Part shown: in pieces, positions 8,790-17,803 of the stretch
Numbering within the stretch: position 1 is the first letter of the stretch
How the letters are laid out: every line of letters starts with the position of its first letter
Origin: JASGDN01 sp049841275
GTDB taxonomy: Bacteria > Chloroflexota > Chloroflexia > Thermomicrobiales > UBA6265
Length of the DNA stretch: 64,000 nt
Reading direction: 5' to 3'
Assembly: GCA_049841275.1 (NCBI GenBank)
Contig: JASGDN010000091.1
Coordinates: 24,407 to 88,406 of the forward strand
Position numbers and translations under genes: made by a program
Notes under the pieces: model-generated
What the model was told of the DNA's origin: nothing
Databases searched by the model: none
What the model saw: only the letters and a program-made list of their open reading frames with translations

Positions 8790-10619
8790 CTACTCCACTG
8801 CGGTCGCGGTGGCGACGAACCCTTCGCCCGGGACATAGTTCGGCGATTGGTGCCGGAAGTAGGTGTTGTATACCTCGCAATACCGGCCGCCCTTCGCCAT
8901 CAGCGAGGCGTGCGTTCCTTCCTCCACGATCCTGCCGTGGTCCAGCACGATGATCCGGTCCGCATGCTCGATCGTGGACAGGCGGTGGGCGATCACGATC
9001 GAGGTGCGGTCCGCCAGCACGACGTCCAGGCCCTCCTGGATTTGCGCCTCCGTCAACGGATCGACGCTTGCCGTCGCCTCGTCGAGGATCACGATGGATG
9101 GGTCCTGGATCAGGACCCGTGCCAGCGCCACTAGCTGCCGCTGGCCCATCGAGAGTGCCCGGCCGAACTCGCCGACATCCGTTTGCAAGCCGTCCGGAAG
9201 TGCCTGGATCCAGTCACCCTGACCGACCGCCGAGGCCGCCGCGACGATCTCCTCGTCGGTCGCGTCCGGCTTCGGATAGCGGATGTTGTCCGCCACCGTG
9301 CCCGAGAAGAGGAAGGGCGACTGCGGCACGATGCCCAGTTGTGCTCGGTATTTCGGCAGGTCGAACGAGCGGATGTCCTTGCTGTCGATCAGGAGGGAGC
9401 CGCCCTGGAATTCGTAGAAACGGGTGATCAGCTTGCCCAGGGTCGACTTGCCGGCGCCTGTGTGGCCGACGATTGCCAGGGTCTGGCCGGCCGGGATCGT
9501 CAGGTCGAAGTGCTCCAGCACCGGCGCGTTGTCGCCATAGGAGAAGGAGAGATCGCGGAACTCGATCTCTCCCCGGATGCGGCCCGGATCGTTGTCAGCG
9601 TGCTGCACCACCTCCTGATCGGCATCGACCAGCGCGAAGATGCGTTCCGCTGCGCCCAGGCCTTGCTGGAACTGCGACCAGAACGAGGCGATGCTCGTCA
9701 TCGGCATCCAGAAGAGCATCACGCTCTGGAAGAACAGGAACCACTCGCCCGCCGTGATCTTGCCGTCGATTGCCTGCTGGCCGCCGAGATAGACGAGGAG
9801 CACGGTACCGAGTCCCGCTGCGAAGAAGAGCAGCGGGAAGATCGACGCGAAGACGAGTCCCTGTCGCAACGTGACATCGTAGGCCTGGCGATTCACCGGG
9901 AGGAACTCGTTGTGCAGCGTGCCTTCCTGCCGGAAGTTCTTGGCGATGGCGATGCCGCTCATCGCCTCCTGGATGCTGGAGTTCACACGCGCTGTCGAGC
10001 GTTGCGCCCTCTGCGTCGTCTCGCGCGCGATCTTGCGGAACGCGAGGGAGAGGATCACGAACACCGGCGTGATCGCCACGGCGACGAAGGCCAGTTGCAC
10101 GTTGCGCGTGAAGAGGATGACCGTGATGAGCCCTACCAGCAGGATCTGGCTGAGCAGGTTCATCGTCAGCGTCACGACGTTCGCGAAGTCGTCCGAGTCG
10201 GAGGTGACGCGGCTGACGATCTTTGCCGACGGATTCTCGTCGAAGAAGGAGAGGTCGCGGTCCAGGACCGCGTCGAAGGCATCCTCGCGCAGTTTCAGCA
10301 CCACACCGCCGACCACCTTGGCGGTGACGATCTGCCGCACGTAGTTGAAGACCCATGCCAGCACGCCGCCTGCGAGCAGGCCTGCGAAGAGGATCCAGAT
10401 GACGCTGCCGGCGCCCTCGTGCACGATCTTGTCGATCCCCCAGCTACCGAGCAACGGTGTCATCATGCTTGCCACGGAGTTGAGGATGATCATCATCGCG
10501 ACGAGCATCATCGCCGCGGCGGCGGGCCGGAAATAGGCGGTAATCCGCGACAGCAACTCGCGGTCGCTGTAGGTTCGGTCGTACTGTTCGGCGTCGAGGC
10601 CGTTCATCACGAAGCCCAT
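8790..10619 (-). CDS. ABC exporter half-transporter, subunit with catalytic Glu
   Basis: 609 aa: an N-terminal six-helix type IV exporter domain (residues ~20-310) and a C-terminal ATPase with Walker A GHTGAGKST, Walker B SIVILDEATASVD (catalytic Glu present) and H-loop IVIAHRLS. Its signature is LSMGQRQLVALAR, i.e. non-canonical SMGQ instead of SGGQ. With the partner encoded 3 nt upstream it should form a heterodimeric multidrug/lipid exporter of the BmrCD/TM287-288 kind, where one ATP site is degenerate. The start at 10619 lies directly after the partner's stop, so translation is probably coupled. Confidence 0.93.
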   Translation of the reverse strand: MGFVMNGLDAEQYDRTYSDRELLSRITAYFRPAAAAMMLVAMMIILNSVASMMTPLLGSWGIDKIVHEGAGSVIWILFAGLLAGGVLAWVFNYVRQIVTAKVVGGVVLKLREDAFDAVLDRDLSFFDENPSAKIVSRVTSDSDDFANVVTLTMNLLSQILLVGLITVILFTRNVQLAFVAVAITPVFVILSLAFRKIARETTQRAQRSTARVNSSIQEAMSGIAIAKNFRQEGTLHNEFLPVNRQAYDVTLRQGLVFASIFPLLFFAAGLGTVLLVYLGGQQAIDGKITAGEWFLFFQSVMLFWMPMTSIASFWSQFQQGLGAAERIFALVDADQEVVQHADNDPGRIRGEIEFRDLSFSYGDNAPVLEHFDLTIPAGQTLAIVGHTGAGKSTLGKLITRFYEFQGGSLLIDSKDIRSFDLPKYRAQLGIVPQSPFLFSGTVADNIRYPKPDATDEEIVAAASAVGQGDWIQALPDGLQTDVGEFGRALSMGQRQLVALARVLIQDPSIVILDEATASVDPLTEAQIQEGLDVVLADRTSIVIAHRLSTIEHADRIIVLDHGRIVEEGTHASLMAKGGRYCEVYNTYFRHQSPNYVPGEGFVATATAVE

Positions 10620-10622
10620 GTG

Positions 10623-12518
10623 TCAGGCCCCCACTTCCAGTGTCTCCCGCGTGCCGCTCGGTGTACCGGGAGCCGCCCCGTTGTCCGCTTCGACATCCAC
10701 CTCGTCGAAATGGGAGAAAATGCGCCGATAGAGCCGCGACCGCCGGAGCAGGTCGTCGTGCGTACCCTGGTCGACTAACTTGCCACCCTGGATCAGCAGT
10801 ACCTTGTCGGCCCACCGGATCTGTGAGAGTCGATGCGTGATCAGGAGTGTCGTTCGCCCTTCGAGCACGCGGCGAATCGCCCGCTGGATCTCGTCCTCGG
10901 TCGCGCTGTCGATCGCGCTTGTCGAATCGTCCAGGATCAAGACGCGGGGTGAGGTGAGCAGGGCGCGGGCGATGGCCAGGCGCTGCCGCTGGCCGCCGGA
11001 GAGCGTGACGCCGCGCTCGCCAATCACGGTGTCATACCCTGCGTCCAGCTCGAGGATGAACTCGTGCGCCTGCGCGTCACGGGCGGCGCGGGCGATCTCC
11101 TCGCGGGTTGCGTCCTGCCCGAGGCTGAATCCGATGTTCTCGCCCACGCTGCGCGAGAAGAGGGTGATGTCCTGCTCGATGGTCGAAATCTGCGAGCGCA
11201 ACGAGTCGAGGTTCCATTCCCGTACGTCCACGCCGTCCACCAGGATGCGGCCTGCTTCGACATCGTAGATGCGGTTCACCAGCTTCGTGAGGGTGGTCTT
11301 GCCCGCTCCCGTCTCCCCGACGATCGCGATTGATTCACCCCGTTTCGCATGGAAGCTCACATCGTCCAGCACCGGCTTGCCGCCATAGGAGAAGGAGACG
11401 TGGTCGAAGACGATATCGCCCTCCATCTCGCTGGTGTAGCCGCCGGCATTCTGGTCGAGTTCCGTCTTCTCCTCCATCAGGCCGAGGATACGCCCGGCGC
11501 TGACCACGCCCAGCTGAACCATCGAGAACGAGAAGACCGAGATGAAGGTTGGGAAGCCGAGTTGCCCGAGCAGCCCGAGATAGGCCACCAGTTGGCCGAT
11601 CGTCAAGTCGCCGCGATCCACCAGCCAGACGCCGTGCAGCATGGCGCAGGCCACCGCGACCGCCAGCACCAGCGGCGGCAGGTATCTCGCCTGCACCTCG
11701 CCCTGCTCGACCGTGTAGTCGCGGTAGAGGCGGGCATTGCGGAAGAACTTCGCTCGTTCCTGCAACTCCTGGCCGGTCGCCTTGATGACCTCGATCCCGC
11801 GCACCGATTCGTTCAGGCCGGCGTTCATCGTGCCGAACTGCATCCGCATCTTCATGGAGACAGGGTTCAACCGCTTCATGTAGCGGACGAGCGTGAACGC
11901 GAAGCCGAGGAGGAAGAGGAACGGCACGAAGAGCAGCTGGACGTCGATGAAGGCGATGAAGATGAACGGCACGACCAGCGCCGTCATCGAGTCGATGATG
12001 AGGTCGACACCGGGCGAGATCATGAAGCCCATCTGCCGCACGTCGTTCGTCGCTCGCGCCATCAGGTCGCCGACGCGCTGCCGGTTGTGGAAGGTCTGGC
12101 TTTTTCCGAGCAGGCTGGTGAAGAGTTCCTCGCGCGTGTCGCGCTCCATGCGCTTGGCGAGGATCTCGATCGTGAACCGCGCAGTCACGTCTGCGAGCGC
12201 CCGGAGCAGGACGATCACCAGGAGGACGCCGGAGATGCTCAGCAATGCCGCCTTCGGATCGTCGCTGCCGCCAAGGACATCGTCGATTGCGCGGCCGGTG
12301 AGCCCCGGAATCGCGCCGTTGAGACCCGTCGAGCTGAGCCCGGCGATCAGGAACGTGAGTAGCAACGGCCAGTATCGCAGGAGGTGCGACACGATCCAGT
12401 GCACGGGCGAGCGCCGGTCGTAGGTGTGCGTCTGCTCGGCCACGAACTCGGATGCGTTCCGGAGTTGTCCGGAATGGCTGTCGATCGGTTGTTGCGCGGT
12501 CCGCGCGGGCACACTCAT
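10623..12518 (-). CDS. ABC exporter half-transporter, subunit with Asp at the catalytic Glu position
   Basis: 631 aa from ATG 12518, preceded by GAGGG; a 35-codon upstream extension is open but unlikely. Transmembrane domain followed by an ATPase with Walker A GETGAGKTT, canonical signature LSGGQRQRLAIAR and H-loop LITHRLS. Walker B reads VLILDDSTSAID, so Asp replaces the catalytic Glu. Combined with the SMGQ signature of the next gene, this gives one canonical and one degenerate ATP site in the heterodimer, as known for BmrCD and TM287/288. First gene of a two-gene operon. Confidence 0.93.
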   Translation of the reverse strand: MSVPARTAQQPIDSHSGQLRNASEFVAEQTHTYDRRSPVHWIVSHLLRYWPLLLTFLIAGLSSTGLNGAIPGLTGRAIDDVLGGSDDPKAALLSISGVLLVIVLLRALADVTARFTIEILAKRMERDTREELFTSLLGKSQTFHNRQRVGDLMARATNDVRQMGFMISPGVDLIIDSMTALVVPFIFIAFIDVQLLFVPFLFLLGFAFTLVRYMKRLNPVSMKMRMQFGTMNAGLNESVRGIEVIKATGQELQERAKFFRNARLYRDYTVEQGEVQARYLPPLVLAVAVACAMLHGVWLVDRGDLTIGQLVAYLGLLGQLGFPTFISVFSFSMVQLGVVSAGRILGLMEEKTELDQNAGGYTSEMEGDIVFDHVSFSYGGKPVLDDVSFHAKRGESIAIVGETGAGKTTLTKLVNRIYDVEAGRILVDGVDVREWNLDSLRSQISTIEQDITLFSRSVGENIGFSLGQDATREEIARAARDAQAHEFILELDAGYDTVIGERGVTLSGGQRQRLAIARALLTSPRVLILDDSTSAIDSATEDEIQRAIRRVLEGRTTLLITHRLSQIRWADKVLLIQGGKLVDQGTHDDLLRRSRLYRRIFSHFDEVDVEADNGAAPGTPSGTRETLEVGA

Positions 12519-12939
12519 CTCCGCCCTCGTTCTCGATACTCGCTGAACCGATGTTGCTGGGGGACCTCGATAGCCGTCCGGAAGCGATTCCCAGTGCCAC
12601 GATGGCCGGAATGCGGACGGCATCCGCTCACCTTACCATTTTGACTGTGGCGAGAAAAGCCCGGGCCATGACCGGAATGAGGTTCGCCGAACGGTGCGTT
12701 TCGGGACGAAATTGTGCGTACGGACGCGTGAAACAAATGTTCTTGGCCGATCCCCATCCTCTCACGAGGTGTGCCCGGTGTCAACCCTTGGCGGATGCGC
12801 GAACGCCACGTCCGACCGGAGTCGTCGCGTGGCGTTCTGGGCGATTTGCGTCTGTCGATTCGTGCGATGAACGACATCCGGCGGGCGTAGCGTTCGCCCT
12901 CCGCTGGGGGCTGGGTTCGCTCAAGGTCCGGGGAAGCGG
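12519..12939. other. Intergenic region between the histidine kinase and ABC operons
   Basis: 421 nt without a credible gene. It holds the hairpin at 12802-12836 and presumably the promoter of the ABC operon on the minus strand; I could not identify its -35/-10 with confidence. Confidence 0.5.
12802..12836 (-). terminator. Hairpin after the regulator-kinase operon
   Basis: 9-bp outer stem (12802-12810 with 12828-12836) continued by an inner CGAC/GTCG helix, about 100 nt past the kinase stop on the minus strand. Weak T run. Confidence 0.4.
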
Positions 12940-14655
12940 TTACTCCCGCTCCGGCGGCTCCTGCTTCGTCGCGTTCTTGCCCGCCGCGATGGCTGCGAAT
13001 TGCTCGTTTCGCCCGCGTCCGAGTCGCGGGATGCGGTTACGTGGCGAGGAGCCGTTCCCGTCCGGCGCCGACAGCTCGGCCGGGGGCAGGGGAATGGAGA
13101 TCGCAAAGACCGTCCCCAGGCCGGATCCGCTTTCCACATCGATCCAGCCTTCGTGCTCGCGGACGATCGACAGGGCGATCGAGAGCCCGAGGCCCGTGCC
13201 GCCGCTGGCGCGGCTGCGTGCGCCCTCCACGCGGTAGAACCGTTCGAAGAGGTGCGGCAGATGCTCGGCGGTAATGCCTTCGCCGGTGTCTTCCACCACG
13301 ATGGTTGCGGCGGCGGGATCGTCGCCGGTTGCTGGCGTCTCATCCAGGGTCAGCGTGATCCTTCCCCCCTCGGGTGTGTGCCGGATGGCGTTTTCGATCA
13401 GGATGATGACGATCTGGACCAGCTTGTCCGACTCGCCGATCACCGTCACCGACCTGCGGATATCGAGGACGAGATCCTGCCCCCGTGCCAGCGCCTGGCC
13501 GGTGCGGAAGGCCTCTTGCGCAACGACCTCCAGCGAGACCGGCGCCATCGCCGAACGCGATCCGAGCCCGGACGCATCGGTCCGCGCCAGCGTCAGCAGG
13601 TCCTGGATGAGGCGCCCCATGCGGTCGCTCTCGCGGTGCATGTCCTCCAGCGACTCCTGCAGGTCCGCCGCCGCGATGGTGCGCCCGGCCTTCAGTTGCC
13701 GGAGCAGGACATCGACGTTGCCTCGCATCGCAGTCAGCGGTGTTCGCAATTCGTGGGAGGCGTCGGCCACGAAGCGTTGCTGGGCGGCGAAGGCAGCTTC
13801 CAGGCGTTCGAGCATGTTGTTGAAGGTGAGTGCTAGCAGGGCGAGCTCGTCGCTTGAGGCCGGGACCGGCAACCGCTTCGAGAGCGAGACATCGTTCTGG
13901 TCGAGTGCGATCTGGTCCGCCGTGCGGATGATGCGGCCGATTGGCGCCAGAGCCTGTCCCGCAACGATCCACCCGATCCCGGCCGAGGCGACCAGGCCAA
14001 CGCCGCCAGCGAGCAGGAGGATTTGCGTCAGCAGGTCGATCGTCTTGTCGAGCGACTCGTCCGACTGGCCGACTACCACGATTGCGCTGACCCGGCCCGT
14101 CACGAGCGGGTCGAACGGTGCGAGGAGAACGCGGGCAGGTTTGTCGTTGATCGTGGTTGTCTGGACTTCAGGATTTCCGGTCCGAACCACGTTGTCCCAA
14201 GTGAGTGAGACCAGCGAAGTATCGGGATCTGGGATGGTCGCCTCTCCAACGTAGGCGATCGTGAAACTGTTTCCATTTTCGGACGGAACGAGCTGGATCA
14301 TCGCGGCCCAGGTGCCCGAGAGGACGAGGTTGCTGAGTGATGGCGGAATGGGCGAGCGTCCAACGTTTGTCAGGCCGATCGTCGTGTTCGCCTGAATCTG
14401 CCGCGCCGAGTTCAGCAGCCGCTGATTGACGTCGTTCTCCAGCGATTGCAGCAGCACCGTTCGGAGCATCACGCCGAACGCGATCAGGATGACCACCAGC
14501 ATCAGCGTGAACCATGCGGTCAGCCGGAAGCGCAACGATCCGAGGAACGAAGCTTCGGTCGCGAGGCGGTCGCGGAATCCGTCGCGGTGGTGGGCGGTCG
14601 CCGGGGGTGGCAGCGGTGGCGACGATGGGTTTGCGGAGTTGGTGGATCGGGCCAT
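12940..14655 (-). CDS. Sensor histidine kinase
   Basis: 571 aa. A hydrophobic segment at ~45-68, an extracytoplasmic loop of about 145 residues, a second membrane segment at ~211-234 and a HAMP linker. Then HisKA with FVADASHELRTPLT (phospho-acceptor His301) and an HATPase with N box ENAIRHTPEGG, G1 VEDTGEGI, F box LFERFYRVE and G2 GGTGLGLSIA. The C-terminal tail after residue 530 is polar and unassigned. The start ATG overlaps the stop of the response regulator (TAATG), so the two are translationally coupled. The ligand is unknown; the nearby HtrA suggests envelope stress. Confidence 0.95.
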   Translation of the reverse strand: MARSTNSANPSSPPLPPPATAHHRDGFRDRLATEASFLGSLRFRLTAWFTLMLVVILIAFGVMLRTVLLQSLENDVNQRLLNSARQIQANTTIGLTNVGRSPIPPSLSNLVLSGTWAAMIQLVPSENGNSFTIAYVGEATIPDPDTSLVSLTWDNVVRTGNPEVQTTTINDKPARVLLAPFDPLVTGRVSAIVVVGQSDESLDKTIDLLTQILLLAGGVGLVASAGIGWIVAGQALAPIGRIIRTADQIALDQNDVSLSKRLPVPASSDELALLALTFNNMLERLEAAFAAQQRFVADASHELRTPLTAMRGNVDVLLRQLKAGRTIAAADLQESLEDMHRESDRMGRLIQDLLTLARTDASGLGSRSAMAPVSLEVVAQEAFRTGQALARGQDLVLDIRRSVTVIGESDKLVQIVIILIENAIRHTPEGGRITLTLDETPATGDDPAAATIVVEDTGEGITAEHLPHLFERFYRVEGARSRASGGTGLGLSIALSIVREHEGWIDVESGSGLGTVFAISIPLPPAELSAPDGNGSSPRNRIPRLGRGRNEQFAAIAAGKNATKQEPPERE

Positions 14656-15407
14656 TACCTGGTCCGCAGGACGTACCCGACGCCACGCACCGTCTGGATC
14701 AGGCGTGGCTCTCCGTTCATCTCCAGCGCGCGCCGGACATTCCCCACGAAGACCTCCAGCACATTCGACTCACCATAAAAGTCCTCACCCCAGACGCGCT
14801 GCATCAGCATCGAGCGGGTGAGCACCTGATTCGGATGGTGCAGGAACATCGCCAGCAGGTCGAATTCGCGTGGGGTCAGCTCGATTGTGCGCTCGCCACG
14901 CGTCACGATGCGGCTGGCAGTGTCCAGCGTGACATCGGCGAACCGGAGAACCTCGCCGCTCCGGCGCGAATCGATCGGGCGGGCACGCCGGAGCAGGGCG
15001 CGGATGCGGGCGAGCAATTCATCGAAGTCGAACGGTTTCACGAGGTAGTCGTCGGCGCCTGCCTCGAGACCAGCGACGCGGTCCGGCACGGCATCCCGCG
15101 CGGTGAGCATCAGGATCGGCAGGCGTTCGCCGCCGCTCTCGGTCTCGACAGCCCGCACACGCCTGGCGATCTCGAGTCCGCTGATGCCGGGAAGCATCAG
15201 GTCCAGGACCACAAGCGAGGGCGGCCGGTCGCGCATGGCTTCCAGCGCCTTGCGTCCATCCTCGGCGATCTCGACCTGGTATCCCTCGAACATCAGGCCG
15301 CGCCGCACGAATCCGGAGATCGACGGCTCGTCTTCGACCAGCAGGATCCGGGTTTCCGACGGATCGGCGGTCGAGTCCGGGGACGGAGAGGGCAGGGTGG
15401 CGGACAT
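14655..15407 (-). CDS. OmpR/PhoB-family response regulator
   Basis: 250 aa from ATG 15407. Receiver domain with acidic pocket VEDE, phosphorylatable Asp in LVVLDLMLPG (about residue 69), conserved Thr (MLTARD) and Lys (VKPFDFDELLARIRALLRR). A C-terminal winged helix follows, with LTPREFDLLAMFLHHPNQVLT and RGVGYVLR. The frame stays open to 15836, but that extension has no family similarity and runs across a repeat array and hairpins, so it is rejected. No strong SD before 15407; ATG 15446 is a possible alternative. The 11-bp CTGAR arrays nearby are good candidates for its binding sites. Confidence 0.93.
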   Translation of the reverse strand: MSATLPSPSPDSTADPSETRILLVEDEPSISGFVRRGLMFEGYQVEIAEDGRKALEAMRDRPPSLVVLDLMLPGISGLEIARRVRAVETESGGERLPILMLTARDAVPDRVAGLEAGADDYLVKPFDFDELLARIRALLRRARPIDSRRSGEVLRFADVTLDTASRIVTRGERTIELTPREFDLLAMFLHHPNQVLTRSMLMQRVWGEDFYGESNVLEVFVGNVRRALEMNGEPRLIQTVRGVGYVLRTR

Positions 15408-15639
15408 GTCGGCGAGGACTCCCGGGGTAACGGAGGATGCGGGCATCCTGGCGTAGCGGGATGCCGGGGGCGATGGATCGAGTGACAGGCCCGATACGCA
15501 GATGCGGGACGTCTGGGCGGACGCTGTGATGATGCCCAGGCGACGGGCGAGCTTCCTGATCGGTCCGATACGTTCAATTCTAGACCATGCCGTCATCGCC
15601 ATGCCCTGTGTCTGCCGCGCGATGTGCCGCTTGGGGTCC

Positions 15640-15704
15640 AGCGTAGCCGCACGCTGTGAATCGACCCTGAGCGGAACCTGAATGCTTCCTGAAATGATGC
15701 TGGG
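15640..15704 (-). promoter_or_regulatory. Array B: 11-bp-period direct repeats upstream of the response regulator
   Basis: On the + strand GTGAA 15656, CTGAG 15667, CTGAA 15678, CTGAA 15689 and CTGGG 15700 start exactly 11 nt apart. OmpR/PhoB-family regulators bind head-to-tail repeats with this period. Ten nt beyond the last unit, in the minus direction, TACGCT (15645-15640) could be the -10. This suggests autoregulation of the regulator-kinase operon (inference). Confidence 0.7.
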
Positions 15705-15715
15705 CATTGGTGGGA

Positions 15716-15831
15716 CATGAAGACGGACGGCCCCGTCCTTGTTGGCGGGGCCGTCCGTCTTGGGGGAGTGGGAGTTGGAACCGCGGGCGGGGAGTGGGGA
15801 GAGGGGGAATGCTGCCCGCGGTTCCGATGCA
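15716..15831 (-). ncRNA. Candidate structured small RNA with CU-rich single-stranded regions
   Basis: On the minus strand, downstream of array C and a TACGAT box (15843-15838), two strong hairpins follow each other. The first has a 12-bp stem (15777-15788 with 15814-15825) and a loop rich in CCCCCTCTCCCC. The second has a 16-bp perfect stem (15720-15735 with 15746-15761), possibly a terminator but without a T run. The linker is also C-rich (CTCCCACTCCCCC). C/U-rich segments can pair with Shine-Dalgarno sequences, as in the CiaR-controlled csRNAs of streptococci. No transcript evidence exists here; tandem terminators or unrelated hairpins are the alternative. Confidence 0.35.
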
Positions 15832-15837
15832 TTCATG

Positions 15838-15888
15838 ATCGTATCCGTGCCTGAGCCGAACCTGAGTCGATGCTGAACCGCTCGTGAG
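15838..15888 (-). promoter_or_regulatory. Array C: 11-bp-period direct repeats upstream of the candidate small RNA
   Basis: CTGAG 15851, CTGAG 15862, CTGAA 15873 and GTGAG 15884 on the + strand, each 11 nt apart, with TACGAT (15843-15838 on the minus strand) 7 nt beyond. Same unit, same period and same orientation as arrays A and B. Confidence 0.65.
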
Positions 15889-16361
15889 GAAGGTGTCGCG
15901 GTTTCGTTGCGGTCATCTGGGAAAGCTGGGAATTGTCAGAGCTGGGACTGGAGCTGGAGTCGATTTTGCGACCACTCCGTAGTGGGTCAGCTTGCATGAT
16001 CCATCGCCGAACCGCCAGGTTGATATCGTGCGGAACACCGCCAAGCTATCCAACGACCACTTCGCCGGATGGCCGTCGACCAGGCGAGCTGGTGGTTGCC
16101 CGCTGCCGGATTCGCACCCATCTCGAACGCGGCTGGAGAGGTCTGTCACGCCTGGCCTGCCCCTATGCCGGAATGCTTCCCGGCAAATGCCTGCGGCTCA
16201 CCTGCCGTTTCGTTCGGAGGGTGAGCCCGTTTGGTTCGCCGTCCCGGTTGTGCATGGCACAGCCGCCCCTCCAAGCACCGTCCAGAATGCACATCACGGC
16301 GACCCTCACCCCTTTCGTCCGTAGGGACCCCTCTGGCGTTGGCCTGACACCCGTGCCAAGC
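15889..16361. other. Gene-free stretch between array C and the htrA terminator
   Basis: About 470 nt. Short open frames exist on both strands, but none has an SD, a plausible composition or recognisable motifs. I see nothing else in it. Confidence 0.5.
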
Positions 16362-16397
16362 CCGAAGGCCGCCATCCATCCGGACGGCGGCCTTCGG
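16362..16397 (-). terminator. Intrinsic terminator of htrA
   Basis: Stem of 12 bp (16362-16373 with 16386-16397), extendable inward with one mismatch, 37 nt beyond the htrA stop on the minus strand. Confidence 0.65.
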
Positions 16398-16433
16398 AAC
16401 GAACAACCCACAGGTCGAACGATGGCTGGAATG

Positions 16434-17645
16434 CTACACGTTAGCCGGGCGCTCACCGAGGGTGACGGTAATCGTCATCGTCTGGCCATTGCGGTCGACC
16501 GTGAGTTCGACCTTGTCACCGACCTGGTGCTTGAAGAGCTGATCTTGCAGCAAGTGATCGGCGTCCAGCGTCGTGCCATCGACAGCCGTGATCACGTCGC
16601 CAGGCTGGAGACCGCCCTGGGCGGCCGGGCTGCCATCCTGCACCTGCACGACTTCCTGACCGTCCTGGGTTTCCTGGCTCGCGATGCCGAGGTATGGGTA
16701 CTTGACGTTGCCGTTGTTCGCGATGATCTCATCGGCGATCTTCTTGACCGCGTTGCCGTCGATCGCGAAGCCGAGGCCTGTCACCGAGGCGCCGTTCGCT
16801 TGCTGGTAGTCGACCTTCGCGACGTTCATGCCGATGACCTGGCCCTGCATGTTGAGCAGCGGACCGCCGGAATTGCCTGGCGAAATCGGTGCATCGTGCT
16901 GGATCAGGTTCTGCAGCGAATAGCCTTCGCCGGTGTCCAGCGAGCGGTCGAGACCGCCGATGATGCCTTCCGACACGGTATTGGTGAATTCGCCCAGCGG
17001 GCTGCCAATCGCGACGACCTGATCGCCGGCGCGCATCTGCGAGGAGTCACCGACGGTGGCAACCTGCGGGATCTTGGTGCCATCGGCCAGCTTCAGGACG
17101 GCGACATCCTGGAATGCATCGGTCCCGACCAGCGTGGCATCCGCCTTCGTGCCATCGGCGAACTGCACGACGAACGAATCGGCGCCTTCCACGACGTGAT
17201 TGTTCGTGATCACATGGCCTTCGCTATCGTAGATCCAGCCGGACCCTGCACCCAGTTCCTGCTCGGTGCCGTTCTGGCTGTTGTCCTGGCTATTGCTGCC
17301 CGGCTGCGTGTTCCCGTTGTCCTGTTGCTGATTGCCGAACGGGAGGTTTCCGGACTGCTGCTGTGCCTGCGATGTGTAGGTATAGATGGTGACAACGGCG
17401 TTGTTCGCTTCTGCCGCGACATCGGCGACGGAGAAGGTCTGCTCGCCGGATGATGTGTTCGCCGTCTCGACCGTTGCCGTCGGGGTGCTGTTGGCGGTCG
17501 ATTCCTGGGCGGAGACGAGATCCAGGCGCTGGACGCCCACCGCGAGCATGAGCGCAAGGGCGAGCGTGGCGAAAAGTGATGCGAGGCGGGAGCGACGCAT
17601 GCCGTGTTGCGGTCCGCGGCTGGATACTGATGGTTCCTGCGACAT
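16434..17645 (-). CDS. HtrA/DegP-family S1C serine protease, membrane-anchored
   Basis: 403 aa from ATG 17645, which follows AAAGGTG; 85 upstream codons are open but unlike the family. Hydrophobic segment at ~21-46 (signal anchor), then a Gln/Asn-rich linker at ~92-130 and a trypsin-like domain. The catalytic triad is visible: His150 in ITNNHVV, Asp180 in QDVAVLKL, Ser259 in SPGNSGGPL. One PDZ domain (~310-395: GLQPGDVITAVDG) ends the protein. It degrades or refolds damaged exported proteins. The kinase/regulator genes lie downstream and CTGAR array A upstream, so it is probably a target of that system, as pepD is of MprAB or htrA of CiaRH. Confidence 0.93.
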   Translation of the reverse strand: MSQEPSVSSRGPQHGMRRSRLASLFATLALALMLAVGVQRLDLVSAQESTANSTPTATVETANTSSGEQTFSVADVAAEANNAVVTIYTYTSQAQQQSGNLPFGNQQQDNGNTQPGSNSQDNSQNGTEQELGAGSGWIYDSEGHVITNNHVVEGADSFVVQFADGTKADATLVGTDAFQDVAVLKLADGTKIPQVATVGDSSQMRAGDQVVAIGSPLGEFTNTVSEGIIGGLDRSLDTGEGYSLQNLIQHDAPISPGNSGGPLLNMQGQVIGMNVAKVDYQQANGASVTGLGFAIDGNAVKKIADEIIANNGNVKYPYLGIASQETQDGQEVVQVQDGSPAAQGGLQPGDVITAVDGTTLDADHLLQDQLFKHQVGDKVELTVDRNGQTMTITVTLGERPANV

Positions 17646-17755
17646 GCTGGACACCTTTCTTTGTGGGAGAGAGCGGAGAGGACAGGGCCTGATCGGCCGT
17701 GCATCGATGCGAGGGAATACCGCGATCCCATCGGAAAGAAGTGTCGATCCGGCGA

Positions 17756-17803
17756 CTGAACCGCCACTGAACGGCCCCTGAAAAAGGGCTGAATCGTCGC
17801 TGG
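17756..17803 (-). promoter_or_regulatory. Array A: 11-bp-period direct repeats upstream of htrA
   Basis: CTGAA at 17756, 17767, 17778 and 17789 on the + strand, with a degenerate CTGG at 17800: four exact units 11 nt apart, about 110 nt before the htrA start. This is the cleanest of the three arrays. No convincing -10 is visible at the expected place (GACACT). Confidence 0.72.

Noticed and set aside
9183..10778. Long + strand frame antisense to the ABC exporter gene
   Set aside because: No SD and no recognisable domain, while the minus strand has all ABC motifs.
15408..15836. N-terminal extension of the response regulator
   Set aside because: Open, but contains no family sequence and spans repeat array B and two hairpins.
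15851..17803. CTGAR arrays as CRISPR-like or microsatellite repeats
   Set aside because: Only five bases are conserved per 11-bp unit and the spacers differ, which fits helical-phase protein-binding sites instead.
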